Source: Thermus brockianus
GTDB taxonomy: Bacteria; Deinococcota; Deinococci; Deinococcales; Thermaceae
Direction: 5' to 3'
Assembly: GCF_001880325.1 (NCBI RefSeq)
Contig: NZ_CP016312.1
Location: 620,001-684,000, forward strand
DNA length: 64,000 nt
Part shown: positions 51,952-60,575 of the stretch, piece after piece
How the letters are laid out: each line of letters opens with the position of its first letter
How positions within the stretch are numbered: the first letter of the stretch is position 1
Made by a program: the position numbers and the translations under genes
The notes under the pieces: generated by a model
What the model saw: the letters and a program-made list of their open reading frames with translations, nothing else
The model's database searches: none
Told to the model about the DNA's origin: nothing

Positions 51952-52872
51952 ATGTTCACCTACGCTCTTCGCCGCCTGCTGATCGCCGTGCCCACCCTGT
52001 TCGGGGTGGTGCTCCTGGTCTTCCTCATGGTGCGCCTGGCCCCGGGGGACCCGGCGGTGCTCCTGGCGGGGGAGTTCGCCACGCCGGAGACCCTCGAGGC
52101 CATCCGGGCCCGCTACGGCCTGGACAAGTCCCTCCCCGAGCAGTTTGCCATCTATCTGGGAGCCCTCCTACAGGGCGACCTGGGCGAGTCGGCCCGGAGC
52201 CGCCGCCCCGTGCTCCTGGAGCTAAGGACCTACTTCCCCAACACCGTGGAGCTGGCCAGCGCCGCCATCCTGGTGGCCCTCCTCTCGGGCATCCCCCTGG
52301 GCATCCTGGCCGCCCTGCGCCCGGGAAGCGGGCTGGACCTTTTCGTGATGGTCCTGGCCCTCCTGGGGGTCTCCATGCCCGTCTTCTGGTTTGGGCTTTT
52401 GGCCATCCTCATCTTCTCCGTGGAGCTGGGCTGGTTCCCCGTGGCCGGCAAGGGCACCCTGGCCCACCTGGTCCTGCCCGCCATCACCCTGGGGGTGAAC
52501 GCCACCGCCCTCCTGGCCCGCATGACCCGGGGCACCCTCCTGGAGGTGCTCTCCCAGGACTACATCCGCACCGCCCGGGCCAAGGGCCTGGCGGAGCGGG
52601 TGGTCATCTTCAAGCATGCCCTCAGAAACGCCCTCATCCCCGTGGTCACGGTGGCGGGCCTGGAGTTCGGTAGCCTCCTGGCAGGGGCAGTCATCACCGA
52701 GACCATCTTCGCCTGGCCGGGCATCGGCCAGCTCCTGGTGGGCTCCATCCTGGCCAGGGACTACCCCGTGGTCCAAGGGGCCGTGCTCCTGGTGGCCGTC
52801 AGCTTCATCCTGGTCAACCTGCTGGTGGACCTCCTCTACGCCTGGATTGACCCGAGGGTGCGCTATGACTAG
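51952..52872 (+). CDS. Peptide-type ABC permease, DppB-like
   Basis: The start is the ATG after GCGGAGGAAC, giving MFTYALRRLLIAVPTLFGVVLLVFLMVRLAPGDP, the canonical DppB/OppB N-terminus. About six membrane helices. The EAA coupling loop is DYIRTARAKGLAERVVIFKHALRNALIP (~residues 200-228). The 306-residue length is normal. It overlaps the next permease by 8 bases. Confidence 0.94.
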   Translation: MFTYALRRLLIAVPTLFGVVLLVFLMVRLAPGDPAVLLAGEFATPETLEAIRARYGLDKSLPEQFAIYLGALLQGDLGESARSRRPVLLELRTYFPNTVELASAAILVALLSGIPLGILAALRPGSGLDLFVMVLALLGVSMPVFWFGLLAILIFSVELGWFPVAGKGTLAHLVLPAITLGVNATALLARMTRGTLLEVLSQDYIRTARAKGLAERVVIFKHALRNALIPVVTVAGLEFGSLLAGAVITETIFAWPGIGQLLVGSILARDYPVVQGAVLLVAVSFILVNLLVDLLYAWIDPRVRYD

Positions 52873-53884
52873 ACCCCTGCGCCGCTTCCTGAGAAACCGC
52901 CTGGCCCAGGCGGGCCTGGTCCTGCTGGGGCTCTACCTCCTCGGGGGCGTGCTCGCCCCCCTCCTCGCCCCCTACTCCCCCTACACCCAGGACCTGCGGG
53001 CGGCCTACGTGCCCCCCCTGGCCGGGGTGAGCCTGCGGGGACCAGAGGGGCAGATAGGCCTCTTCGTGAGCCCGGTCTTCCGGCATCCCCTGGAGGGGGT
53101 CCAGGTCCGCTGGGAGGAGAAGTACCCCGTGCGGCTTTGGGTGCGGGGGGAGGAGTGGCGCTGGTTTGGCCTTACGGGCAACCTCCACCTCTTCGGGGTG
53201 GAGGGCCCGGTGCGCCTCTACCTCCTGGGCACGGACGAGCAGGGCCGGGACCTCTTCTCCCGCATCCTCTACGGCATCCCCGTCTCCCTCACCATCGGGC
53301 TGGTGGCCGTGGGCATCGGGCTTCTCCTGGGAGCCCCTCTGGGAGCCCTCTCCGCCTACTTCGGGGGGCGGATAGATCTCCTGGTCCAGCGCCTGGTGGA
53401 CGTGATGCTGGCCTTTCCCGGCATCCTCTTGGCCATCGTCCTGGTGGCCATCCTGGGCACGGGGCTGGGGAATGCCATGATCGCCGTGGGCATCGCCGCC
53501 ATCCCCATCTACGCCCGGCTGGTGCGGGGCGTGGTCCTCTCCCTGAAGGCCCTGGACTACGTGGAGGCCGCCCGTGCCCTGGGAGCAAGCCACGCCCGCA
53601 TCCTCCTCCGCCACCTCCTCCCCAACGCCCTGGGGCCCATCCTGATCCAAACCAGCCTGCAGATGGCCATCGCCATCCTCTTCGCCGCCGGCCTGGGCTT
53701 CCTGGGCCTGGGGGCCAGACCCCCGGAGCCCGAGTGGGGGCTGATGCTGGCCCGGGGACGGGAGTACCTGGCGGTGGCCCCGCACGTGGCCACGTTCCCG
53801 GGGCTGGCCATCGTGGGCTTGGTCCTGGCCTTCAACCTCCTGGGCGACGCCCTGCGGGACGCCCTGGACCCCAGGAGCCGCTAG
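52865..53884 (+). CDS. Peptide-type ABC permease, DppC-like, with an extra N-terminal domain
   Basis: The ATG at 52865 overlaps the DppB stop, and the product starts MTRPLRRFLRNRLAQAGLVLLG. The core has GTDEQGRDLFSRILYGIPVSL and the EAA loop YVEAARALGASHARILLRHLLPN. Between the first membrane helix and the core there is a region of ~75 residues (~48-122; for example GQIGLFVSPVFRHPLEGVQV and WFGLTGNLHLFGVEGPVRL) absent from standard DppC and predicted to lie outside the membrane. 339 residues instead of the usual ~290-300. Confidence 0.92.
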   Translation: MTRPLRRFLRNRLAQAGLVLLGLYLLGGVLAPLLAPYSPYTQDLRAAYVPPLAGVSLRGPEGQIGLFVSPVFRHPLEGVQVRWEEKYPVRLWVRGEEWRWFGLTGNLHLFGVEGPVRLYLLGTDEQGRDLFSRILYGIPVSLTIGLVAVGIGLLLGAPLGALSAYFGGRIDLLVQRLVDVMLAFPGILLAIVLVAILGTGLGNAMIAVGIAAIPIYARLVRGVVLSLKALDYVEAARALGASHARILLRHLLPNALGPILIQTSLQMAIAILFAAGLGFLGLGARPPEPEWGLMLARGREYLAVAPHVATFPGLAIVGLVLAFNLLGDALRDALDPRSR

Positions 53885-53946
53885 CCCGCCCTCCTACCCC
53901 CGGCCAAGGCTTAAAAAAGGCTCAACACCCCCATCCCCTAGAGGGG

Positions 53947-53952
53947 TATCAT
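53947..53952 (+). promoter_or_regulatory. -10 box (TATCAT) of the PrcB-like lipoprotein gene
   Basis: TATCAT ends six bases before the ATG at 53959; a leaderless transcript is expected. The preceding CCCCTAGAGGGG is a short imperfect inverted repeat. Confidence 0.45.
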
Positions 53953-53958
53953 GGAACC

Positions 53959-55011
53959 ATGAGAAAAGCCCTGTACGCCACCCTCCTCCTGGTGCCCCTC
54001 CTCTCCGCCTGCGAGGTGCTGGAAGGCTCGGGCTACCGGGTGGCCGAGGCCCAGCTCCTCTTCCCCGAGGCCACGGAGCGCTGGACCTACTTCTACGGGG
54101 AGCCCCGGGAGGTGAAGCTGGGGCCCAAGGTCCTGCGGCTGGAAAAGGGCACCGGGGAGAACCTCTGGGCCGTCCCCGGGGCCCTTTGGGTGGAGGGAAG
54201 CCCGGTCCTCAGGGAGGTGGGGCCCGCCCTGAGGCCGGCGGCCGAGGCGGTGAGGGGGTTCTCGGGGAACCTGGTGGAGGTGCGAACCCAGGCCAACCTG
54301 CGGGCCACCTGGCTCTATGACGGCGTGGGCTGGGTCCGCCTCACGGCCGCCATGCGGGAAGGGGAAAAGCGGGCCCTGGTGCAGCCCGCCAACTACCTGA
54401 CCCCGGACCTCTACGCCTTTACCGGCCCCGAGACCCAGGTCCTCCTGCGGGAAATCCTGGCCCGGCGGGGCGGGCGGCAGGTGGTGGTCTTTGAGCTCAG
54501 CGAGCCCGTCCTCAGGCCCCTCACCCTAGACCCCACCCCCGACGGCTACCGGGTGGGCGCCCTCCTGGTCCAGTACGGGCTTAGAGTGGAGCTGGTGACC
54601 CCGCCCACGCCTCCCTACCAGATCCTGGACCGCGGCGCCAACGCCGCTTATCAGGAGACCGAGCCCCGGGCCTTCCTGGCCAACAACCCCACCCGCTTCG
54701 CCGAGGTCTGGAACCTGGCGGTGGGCAACCGCATCCCCCGTCCCCCTGCCCCCAGCGTGGACTTCCGCACCCGGAGCGTGGCCGCCTTCTTCTGGGGCCT
54801 GAAGCCCACGGGGGGGTACGCCATGGAGGTGGTGGGGGTCACCTACGGCGGGGAGGTGGCGCGGGTGATCCTGAACCTGCAAAGCCCCAGGCCAGGGGCC
54901 ATCGTCACCCAGGCCCTCACCAGCCCCTACGTGATCCTGGAGCTGGAGCGGGTGCGGCGGGTGGTCTTCGCCGACCCCGCGGGCAAGGTGCTGGCGGAGG
55001 CTAGGGAGTAA
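53959..55011 (+). CDS. Lipoprotein with PrcB-like C-terminal domain
   Basis: The signal peptide MRKALYATLLLVPLLSAC ends in a lipobox (LSAC), so Cys18 would be lipidated. The middle is unassigned beta-rich sequence. The C-terminal ~75 residues (DFRTRSVAAFFWGLKPTGGY and onward) match the PrcB_C type domain, named after a protease-complex subunit in spirochaetes and common in Deinococcus-Thermus lipoproteins. The stop is followed 6 bases later by the convergent folC region in its proper frame. The function is unknown. Confidence 0.84.
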   Translation: MRKALYATLLLVPLLSACEVLEGSGYRVAEAQLLFPEATERWTYFYGEPREVKLGPKVLRLEKGTGENLWAVPGALWVEGSPVLREVGPALRPAAEAVRGFSGNLVEVRTQANLRATWLYDGVGWVRLTAAMREGEKRALVQPANYLTPDLYAFTGPETQVLLREILARRGGRQVVVFELSEPVLRPLTLDPTPDGYRVGALLVQYGLRVELVTPPTPPYQILDRGANAAYQETEPRAFLANNPTRFAEVWNLAVGNRIPRPPAPSVDFRTRSVAAFFWGLKPTGGYAMEVVGVTYGGEVARVILNLQSPRPGAIVTQALTSPYVILELERVRRVVFADPAGKVLAEARE

Positions 55012-56151
55012 GGCGGCCCCGCAGGGCCCCCACCAGGTACAAGGACCCCGTGGCCAAGATAGGAAGCCCATCCTTCCTGGCGGCCTCCACCGCGTCCAGG
55101 AGGGCTTCCCAGGGCTCCTCAAAGAAGGGCTTCCCCAGCTCGGGGCCCAAAGCGCCCTCCCCAGCCCGGGTGTAGCGGACGCTTCGGGCCTGGGGCAGGA
55201 GGTGGGCCAGCACCCCCGGACGTCCTTCCGGGGAAAGGCCCCAAAGACCAGGTGGTAGGCGGGGAGCTCCTGGGCTAAGGCCGCCGCCGCAGGGGGGTTG
55301 TGGGCCCCGTCCAGGTAGACCTCCACCCCTTCCAGCAAGAAGCGCTCCAAGCGCCCAGGGTGGCGGGCCTCCCTGAGCCCCCGGGCGATGACCTCTTCCG
55401 CAAAGCCCAGAAGGCGCAGGGCGGCCGCCGCCAGGCGGGCGTTTTCCTCCTGGAAGCGGCCCTTAAGCCCGGGAGGCACCGGGAGGGCAAAGAGGGAGTC
55501 TTCGGGGTCCAGGGGATAAAGGGGTGCCCCCCTGGCCTCGGCCACCTGCCGGGCCACCTCGAGGCCCACCCCCCTGGCCCCGGTGACCACCGGCACCCCG
55601 GGGCGAAAGGCCCCGGCCTTGTCCTGGGCCACCGCCTGGAGGCTTCCCCCCAGGGCCTCCAGGTGGTCCTCCCCCACGTTGGTGAGCACGGTGAGGGTCA
55701 CGTGGGCCAGGGCGTTGGTGGCGTCCTTCTCCCCTCCCACCCCCGCCTCCACCGCGGCCAGGGCCACCCCTGCCTTCCGGAAGTGGTGGAAGGCCAAGGC
55801 GGTGGCCAGGTCAAAGAAGCCGGGGGGCTCGGGCCAGGCCTCCTCCCGGGCCCAGGCGGCGAAGGCCACCACCTCCTCCTCGGGGATGAGGCCCAGGTGG
55901 GTGCGGATGCGCTCGCGAAAGTCCTGGAGGTGGGGGCTGGTGTAGGCGCCAAAGGGGACGCCTGCCGCCCGGAAGGCCGCTTCCAGGTAGGCCACCACGC
56001 TCCCCTTGCCGTTGGTGCCCAGGACGTGCACCGCCCGGAAGGCCCCTTCGGGGTGGCCCAGGCGCTCCAGCAAGGCGCGCACCCGCCCCGTGCCCCGCTC
56101 CCCCTGGCGGCGCCGGGCGTAGAGCCATTCCAAGGCCTCCCGGTAGGTCAT
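55001..56151 (-). pseudogene. folC: Folylpolyglutamate/dihydrofolate synthase, frameshifted near the C-terminus
   Basis: The N part is intact: the P-loop VLGTNGKGSVVAYLEAAF (~residue 43), TSPHLQDFRERI, VEAGVGGEKDATNAL, and LDGAHNPPAAAALAQELP near 285. After LVFGAFPRKDV the reading frame breaks at the G5 run (plus strand 55213-55217). One extra G would continue as RGVLAHLLPQARSVRYTRAG and end at 55001 with GSLYLVGALRGRL, the normal FolC C-terminus (~383 residues). Without it, translation runs on through antisense of the lipoprotein gene. FolC is usually essential, so an error in the sequence is likely. It overlaps tmrA upstream. Confidence 0.87.
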
Positions 56152-57953
56152 GGCTCCGCGTACTGCAGGCGGTAGAGGGTGGCGTAGTACCCTCCCCGCT
56201 CCAGGAGGGCCTCGTGCGTCCCCTCCTCCACCAGCCGCCCCTTGCGGAAGACCAGGATGCGGTCCACCCGGCGGATGGTGGAGAGCCGGTGGGCGATGAT
56301 CAGGGAGGTGCGTCCCTCCATGGCCTTGTAGAGGGCCTCCTGCAGGCGCTTTTCCGTTTCGGAGTCCACGTTGGCCGTGGCCTCGTCCAGGATGAGGAGG
56401 ATGTCGGGGCTGGCCAGCAGGGCCCGCACCAGGGCCAGGAGCTGCTTCTCCCCCGTGGAAAGCCCCGCCCCCCGCTCCCCCACCCGGGTGTGGTAGCCCT
56501 GGGGCAGGCGGAGGATGGCCTCGTGCACGCCCAGGAAGCGGGCCACCTCCACCACCCGCTCCTCGGGGATGCTCTCGTCAAAGAGGCGCAGGTTGTCCAG
56601 GATGGTGCCGGAGAAGAGGAAGGGGTCCTGGAGCACGATGCCCACGTGCCGCCTGAGCTCCTCCTGGCGGTAGTTGCGCACGTCCTCCCCGTCTATGCGC
56701 ACCTCGCCCCGCTGGGGGTCGTAAAAGCGGGCGATAAGGCTCACCACGCTGGTCTTCCCCGCCCCCGTGGCCCCCACCAGGGCCACCTTCTCCCCGGGGG
56801 CGATGCGGAAGGAAACCCCCCGCAGGACCCAGTCCTTCTCCGTGGGCTCCACCCCCTTGGGGGTGTAGGCCAGCCACACGTCCTTGAAGACCACCTCCCC
56901 CCGGAAGCGTTGGACGGGCTTGGGGGAGGTGGGGTCCTTGAGCTCCTCCTCGGCGTCCAGCACGCCGAAGATGCGCTCGGCGCTGGCCATGGCCCCCTGG
57001 AAGAGGTTGAACTTGTCGGAGAGGTCCTGCAGGGGCTGGAAGAGCTGGCGGGTGTAGTCCACGAAGGCCACCAGAAGCCCCAAGGAGGCCACCCCCCGCA
57101 CCACCTCTCCCCCGCCGTAGAAGAGGAGGCCCGCCACGGCCAGGTCCCCCAGAAAGCCCACCACGGGGAAGAAGAGGGCGAACCAGCGCACGATCTCCAC
57201 CCAGGCGCGCAGGAGGTCCTGGGCCAGCCGGTCAAAGCGGGCCTCCCGGTCCTTCTCCCGGACGAAAAGCTGGATGGTCTCCACCCCGGAAAGGTTCTCC
57301 TGCAGGGCGGCGTTCACCCGGGCAAGCCTCAGGCGCATCTCCCGGTAGGCCAGGCGCATCCCGTTGCGCACCCAGGCGGTGACCCAAAGGAGCACGGGCA
57401 CCACCAGGAGGACCACCAGGGTGAGCTTGGGGCTTAGGGCGAACATGAAGGCCAGGAGGCCAAAGAGGGTGAAGAGGTCGGCGATGACCCCCACCAGCCC
57501 CCCGGTGATGAACTGGTTGATGGCGTCCACATCGGAGGTGACCCGGGTCATGAGGCGGCCCACGGGGTTTTTGTCGTAGAAGCCCGGGTGGAGGCGCATG
57601 AGCTTGGCGAAGAGGGCACTCCTTAGGTCAAAGAGCACCCGCTGCCCCACCCACTGGATGAGGTAGGTCTGGCCGTAGGTGGCGGCAAAGTTGAGCCCCC
57701 GCACCAGCAAAAAGCCCAGGCTCACCCAGAGGAGGAGGGAAAAGCGTTCCTCCAGGGGCTTGGCCTCCTTGGGCACCAGGGCCCCGTCAATGGCCCACTT
57801 GAAGAAGAGGGGGGTGGCGGCCGCGGTCAGGGTGGTGAGGAGGAGGAAGAGGAGGGCCAGGCCCACCTGCAGGCGGTAGGGCTTCACGTACTGCAGGATG
57901 CGGGCGAAGAGCACCCGGTCAAAGGCCTTGCTGTAGGCGTCCTCGTGGGTCAT
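56148..57953 (-). CDS. tmrA: Heterodimeric ABC exporter subunit TmrA (canonical ATP site)
   Basis: This is a type IV ABC half-transporter of 601 residues. Six membrane helices lie in ~1-320, with an extra N-terminal segment (MTHEDAYSKAFDRVLFARIL). The NBD has Walker A GATGAGKTS, a changed signature GLSTGEKQLLALVRAL, Walker B ILLILDEATANVD with the catalytic Glu, and the switch IAHRLST. Paired with TmrB, its Walker motifs form the working ATP site together with TmrB's LSGGQ. T. thermophilus TmrAB is a multidrug/peptide exporter related to human TAP. Its ATG overlaps the restored tmrB stop (ATGA). Confidence 0.94.
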   Translation of the reverse strand: MTHEDAYSKAFDRVLFARILQYVKPYRLQVGLALLFLLLTTLTAAATPLFFKWAIDGALVPKEAKPLEERFSLLLWVSLGFLLVRGLNFAATYGQTYLIQWVGQRVLFDLRSALFAKLMRLHPGFYDKNPVGRLMTRVTSDVDAINQFITGGLVGVIADLFTLFGLLAFMFALSPKLTLVVLLVVPVLLWVTAWVRNGMRLAYREMRLRLARVNAALQENLSGVETIQLFVREKDREARFDRLAQDLLRAWVEIVRWFALFFPVVGFLGDLAVAGLLFYGGGEVVRGVASLGLLVAFVDYTRQLFQPLQDLSDKFNLFQGAMASAERIFGVLDAEEELKDPTSPKPVQRFRGEVVFKDVWLAYTPKGVEPTEKDWVLRGVSFRIAPGEKVALVGATGAGKTSVVSLIARFYDPQRGEVRIDGEDVRNYRQEELRRHVGIVLQDPFLFSGTILDNLRLFDESIPEERVVEVARFLGVHEAILRLPQGYHTRVGERGAGLSTGEKQLLALVRALLASPDILLILDEATANVDSETEKRLQEALYKAMEGRTSLIIAHRLSTIRRVDRILVFRKGRLVEEGTHEALLERGGYYATLYRLQYAEP

Positions 57954-59691
57954 CCCTCCACCTCGCTTTCCATGCGCTGGATGCGGTCCAGCTCGGCGTA
58001 GAGGCCGCCCGCCTCCAGGAGGCTCTCATGGGTGCCCTCCTCCACGATCCTCCCCCCTCCAGGACGATGATCCAGTCCGCATGGCGCAGGGTGGCGGTGC
58101 GGTGGGAGATGAGGAAGGTGGTCTGGCGGCCCAGCACCGTCTTCAGGCCCTGGAGAATCCTGGCCTCGGTCTCGGTGTCCACCGCGCTTAGGGCATCGTC
58201 CAGGATGAGGACCTTGGGGCGCTTGGCCAGGGCCCGGGCCAGGGCCACCCGCTGCCTTTGCCCCCCGGAAAGGGTCACCCCCCTTTCCCCCAGGACGGTC
58301 TCGTAGCCCTTGGGGAAGGCCAGGATTTCCTCGTGGACCCCGGCCAGCTGGGCGGCCCAGGCCACCCGCTCGGGGTCTTGGGCCTCGAGGCCAAAGGCCA
58401 TGTTCTCCATCAGGGTCTCGCTGAAGAGGAAGGGCTCCTGGGGGGCCATCCCCACGGCCCGGCGCAGGACGGCCAGGGGAATCCGCTTCACCTCGTACCC
58501 CCCCACGTAGACCCGCCCCTCCGTGGGGTCCAGAAGCCGGGGCACCAGGGCGGCCAGGAGGCTCTTCCCCGCCCCGGTGCGCCCAGTGATGCCCAGGGTC
58601 ATGCCCTCGGGCACGGTGAGGGTGATGTCCTTGAGGAGCCAGCGCCCCCCCAGCTGGAGGCCCACCCCCTCAAAGCGCACCTCCCCGGAAAGGTCCTCCA
58701 GGCGGAGGGGCAGGGGGTCTTCATCGCGGATGGCGGGCTCCTGGTCCAAAAGCTCCAAAAGGCGCCTCAGGCTGGTGAGGCCCCGCTGGTACATGGCCAT
58801 CACCCAGCCCAGGCCCAGGATGGGCCAGGTGAGCTGGGCCAGGTAGGCGTTGAACTGCACCAGCTCCCCCACGGAAAGCTCCCCCCGCACCACCATCCCC
58901 CCGCCGGCCCAGAGGACGGTGAGGAAGGCAAAGCCCATGAGGAAGCCCAGAAGGGCCTGCATGGGGCCTTCCACCTTGACCAGGGCCAGGCTCTTGGCCA
59001 TGTAGGCCCGGTTGAGGTCCTGGAAGCGGGTGAGCATCCGCCCCTCCAGGGCGTACCCCTTCACCACCCGGATGCCGCTGAAGGCCTCCTGGGCCAGGGT
59101 GCTGATGGCGTCAAAGGCCTCCTGGGCCTCGCGGTAGCGGCGGTCTATCAGCCGGAGGAGGTAGAACATGACCCCGGCGATGGCCGGGAGGATCAGGGTG
59201 AGGTAGAAGGCCAGGCGGGCATCCACGGCGTACATGGAGGCGAAGGCCAGGAGGACCAGGAAGGAAAGCCGGCTTCCCATCATGATGCCCGGCCCCACCA
59301 TCTCCCGCACCGCGGAGAGGTCGGTGTTCAGGCGGTTCATCAGGTCCCCCACCCGGGTCTTCTGGTGGAAGGAGCGGTCCAGGCGGAGGAGGTGGTGGAA
59401 GAGGTCCCTGCGCAGGTCATACTCCACCTGCCGGCTGGCCACCACCGCCAGGCGGCGCATGAAGTAGGAGAGGAGGGCACTTACCCCAGCGGAGAGGAGG
59501 AGGAACAGGGCATAGCGCCCATAGGGACCCCCGTGCCCGATGGCGTCCACCGCCAGGCGCAGAAAGTAGGGACCGAGGACGAAGAAGAAGATGGAAAGAA
59601 GCCCAAGCCCTACCCCCAAGGCGTAGCGGAAGCGGTAGGGGTACAGGTAGGGCAAAAGGCGGCGCAAGGGGGGAACTGACCGACCGGTCAT
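57950..59691 (-). CDS. tmrB: Heterodimeric ABC exporter subunit TmrB (degenerate ATP site), C-terminus frameshifted
   Basis: Six membrane helices are followed by an NBD with Walker A GRTGAGKSL, canonical signature VTLSGGQRQRVALARAL, and Walker B VLILDDALSAVD, in which Asp replaces the catalytic Glu, the TmrB hallmark. In the given sequence the frame breaks after ADWIIVLEGG at a G6 run (58052-58057 on plus). One more G restores RIVEEGTHESLLEAGGLYAE and ends at 57950, overlapping the tmrA ATG, giving 580 residues. Without it the tail is nonsense ending at 57919. A TetR-like operator overlaps the start codon. Confidence 0.9.
59677..59690. promoter_or_regulatory. TetR-like operator overlapping the tmrB start
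   Basis: TGACCGACCGGTCA has inverted arms TGACC/GGTCA and contains the palindrome GACCGGTC. It overlaps the ATG of tmrB and differs in one base from the operator at 26802-26815. Confidence 0.6.
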
Positions 59692-59698
59692 GCCCTTG

Positions 59699-59704
59699 AG
59701 TCTA
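59699..59704 (-). promoter_or_regulatory. -10 box (TAGACT) of the leaderless tmrBA promoter
   Basis: TAGACT on the minus strand ends seven bases before the ATG at 59691. No clear -35 is seen in the G-rich region upstream. Confidence 0.5.
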
Positions 59705-59739
59705 CCGCAAAACCCCCTCCCCTTTGGGGGGTGGAGCCC

Positions 59740-60570
59740 CTATAGGGCCGCCATCTCCGCCCTGAGGGCCTTTAGGCTTTCCGTCCAGTCCTCCCCCAGG
59801 GTGAGGAGGCGGTGGGGCTTGGTCAGCCGCCGGGCCGCCCGCCGCAGGAGGCCCGGGATGGGGGGACAGGCGTAGGAAACCACCAGGAGGAGGCCTTTCA
59901 CCCGGCCCAGGCGGTGGAGGTAGTGGACCATGCCCACAAGCTCCTTGTCCGTGGGTAGATCCATGGGGAGGAGCTTATCCCCCTCTTCCCGAAGCTTTTC
60001 CGGGGGCAGGTCGGGGAAGAAGGGAAGGAGGTCCACCTTGCGCAGGGCCTCCTCCACCGTCTCCCGGAAGGCCTCGTCCTCCAGGAGGTAGGGCTGGGCC
60101 ACCACCCCCACGCTCCCCGGGGGAGACTTGAAGGGAGGAGGGGGCTTAAGGAGGCTTTTGACCCGGTCCAGGGCCCGGCCCACCAGCATGGGGTTTTGCG
60201 TGAGGATCTGCCCCACCTCCCCGGCCCGCCCCAAGACCCTATCCGAAAGCTCCGCCGGCACCTTGAGCACCGGGGGAAGCCCGGGGAAGTAGCGGAGGAG
60301 GGCGGCCTCCAGGTCCAAAAGCCAAGGGCACTGCCCCCCGCCCTTCTCCGACTCCACCCCAGCCTGGAGGTCGGGGAGGAGGAGGTAGTCCACCTTGCCC
60401 TTCAGGGCCTCCACCTGGGCGAGAAGCCCCTGGACCGGGAGGCAGTAGGGCTGGCGGAGGTCGGGGGCCGCCTCGGCCCGCACCACCTCCACGCCCAACG
60501 CCTCCAAGTACGCCTCCCAGAAGCCCAGGTACCGCCGGGAGAGGAAGCCTTTGAGGACGCCCACGCGCAT
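59740..60570 (-). CDS. DUF2229 / acyl-CoA dehydratase activase-related protein
   Basis: The 276-residue protein starts MRVGVLKGFLSRRYLGFWEAYLEALGVEVV and has YCLPVQGLLAQVEALKGKVDYLLLPDL near residue 45, which matches the DUF2229 part of 2-hydroxyacyl-CoA dehydratase activases. The ATPase half normally fused to it (BcrA/HgdC-like) is absent. Conserved Cys residues (YCLPVQG, QCPWL, YACPPIPG) could hold an Fe-S cluster. TAGGAT seven bases upstream of the ATG may give it its own promoter inside the end of the M20 gene. The function is unknown. Confidence 0.75.
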   Translation of the reverse strand: MRVGVLKGFLSRRYLGFWEAYLEALGVEVVRAEAAPDLRQPYCLPVQGLLAQVEALKGKVDYLLLPDLQAGVESEKGGGQCPWLLDLEAALLRYFPGLPPVLKVPAELSDRVLGRAGEVGQILTQNPMLVGRALDRVKSLLKPPPPFKSPPGSVGVVAQPYLLEDEAFRETVEEALRKVDLLPFFPDLPPEKLREEGDKLLPMDLPTDKELVGMVHYLHRLGRVKGLLLVVSYACPPIPGLLRRAARRLTKPHRLLTLGEDWTESLKALRAEMAAL

Positions 60571-60575
60571 ACGCC

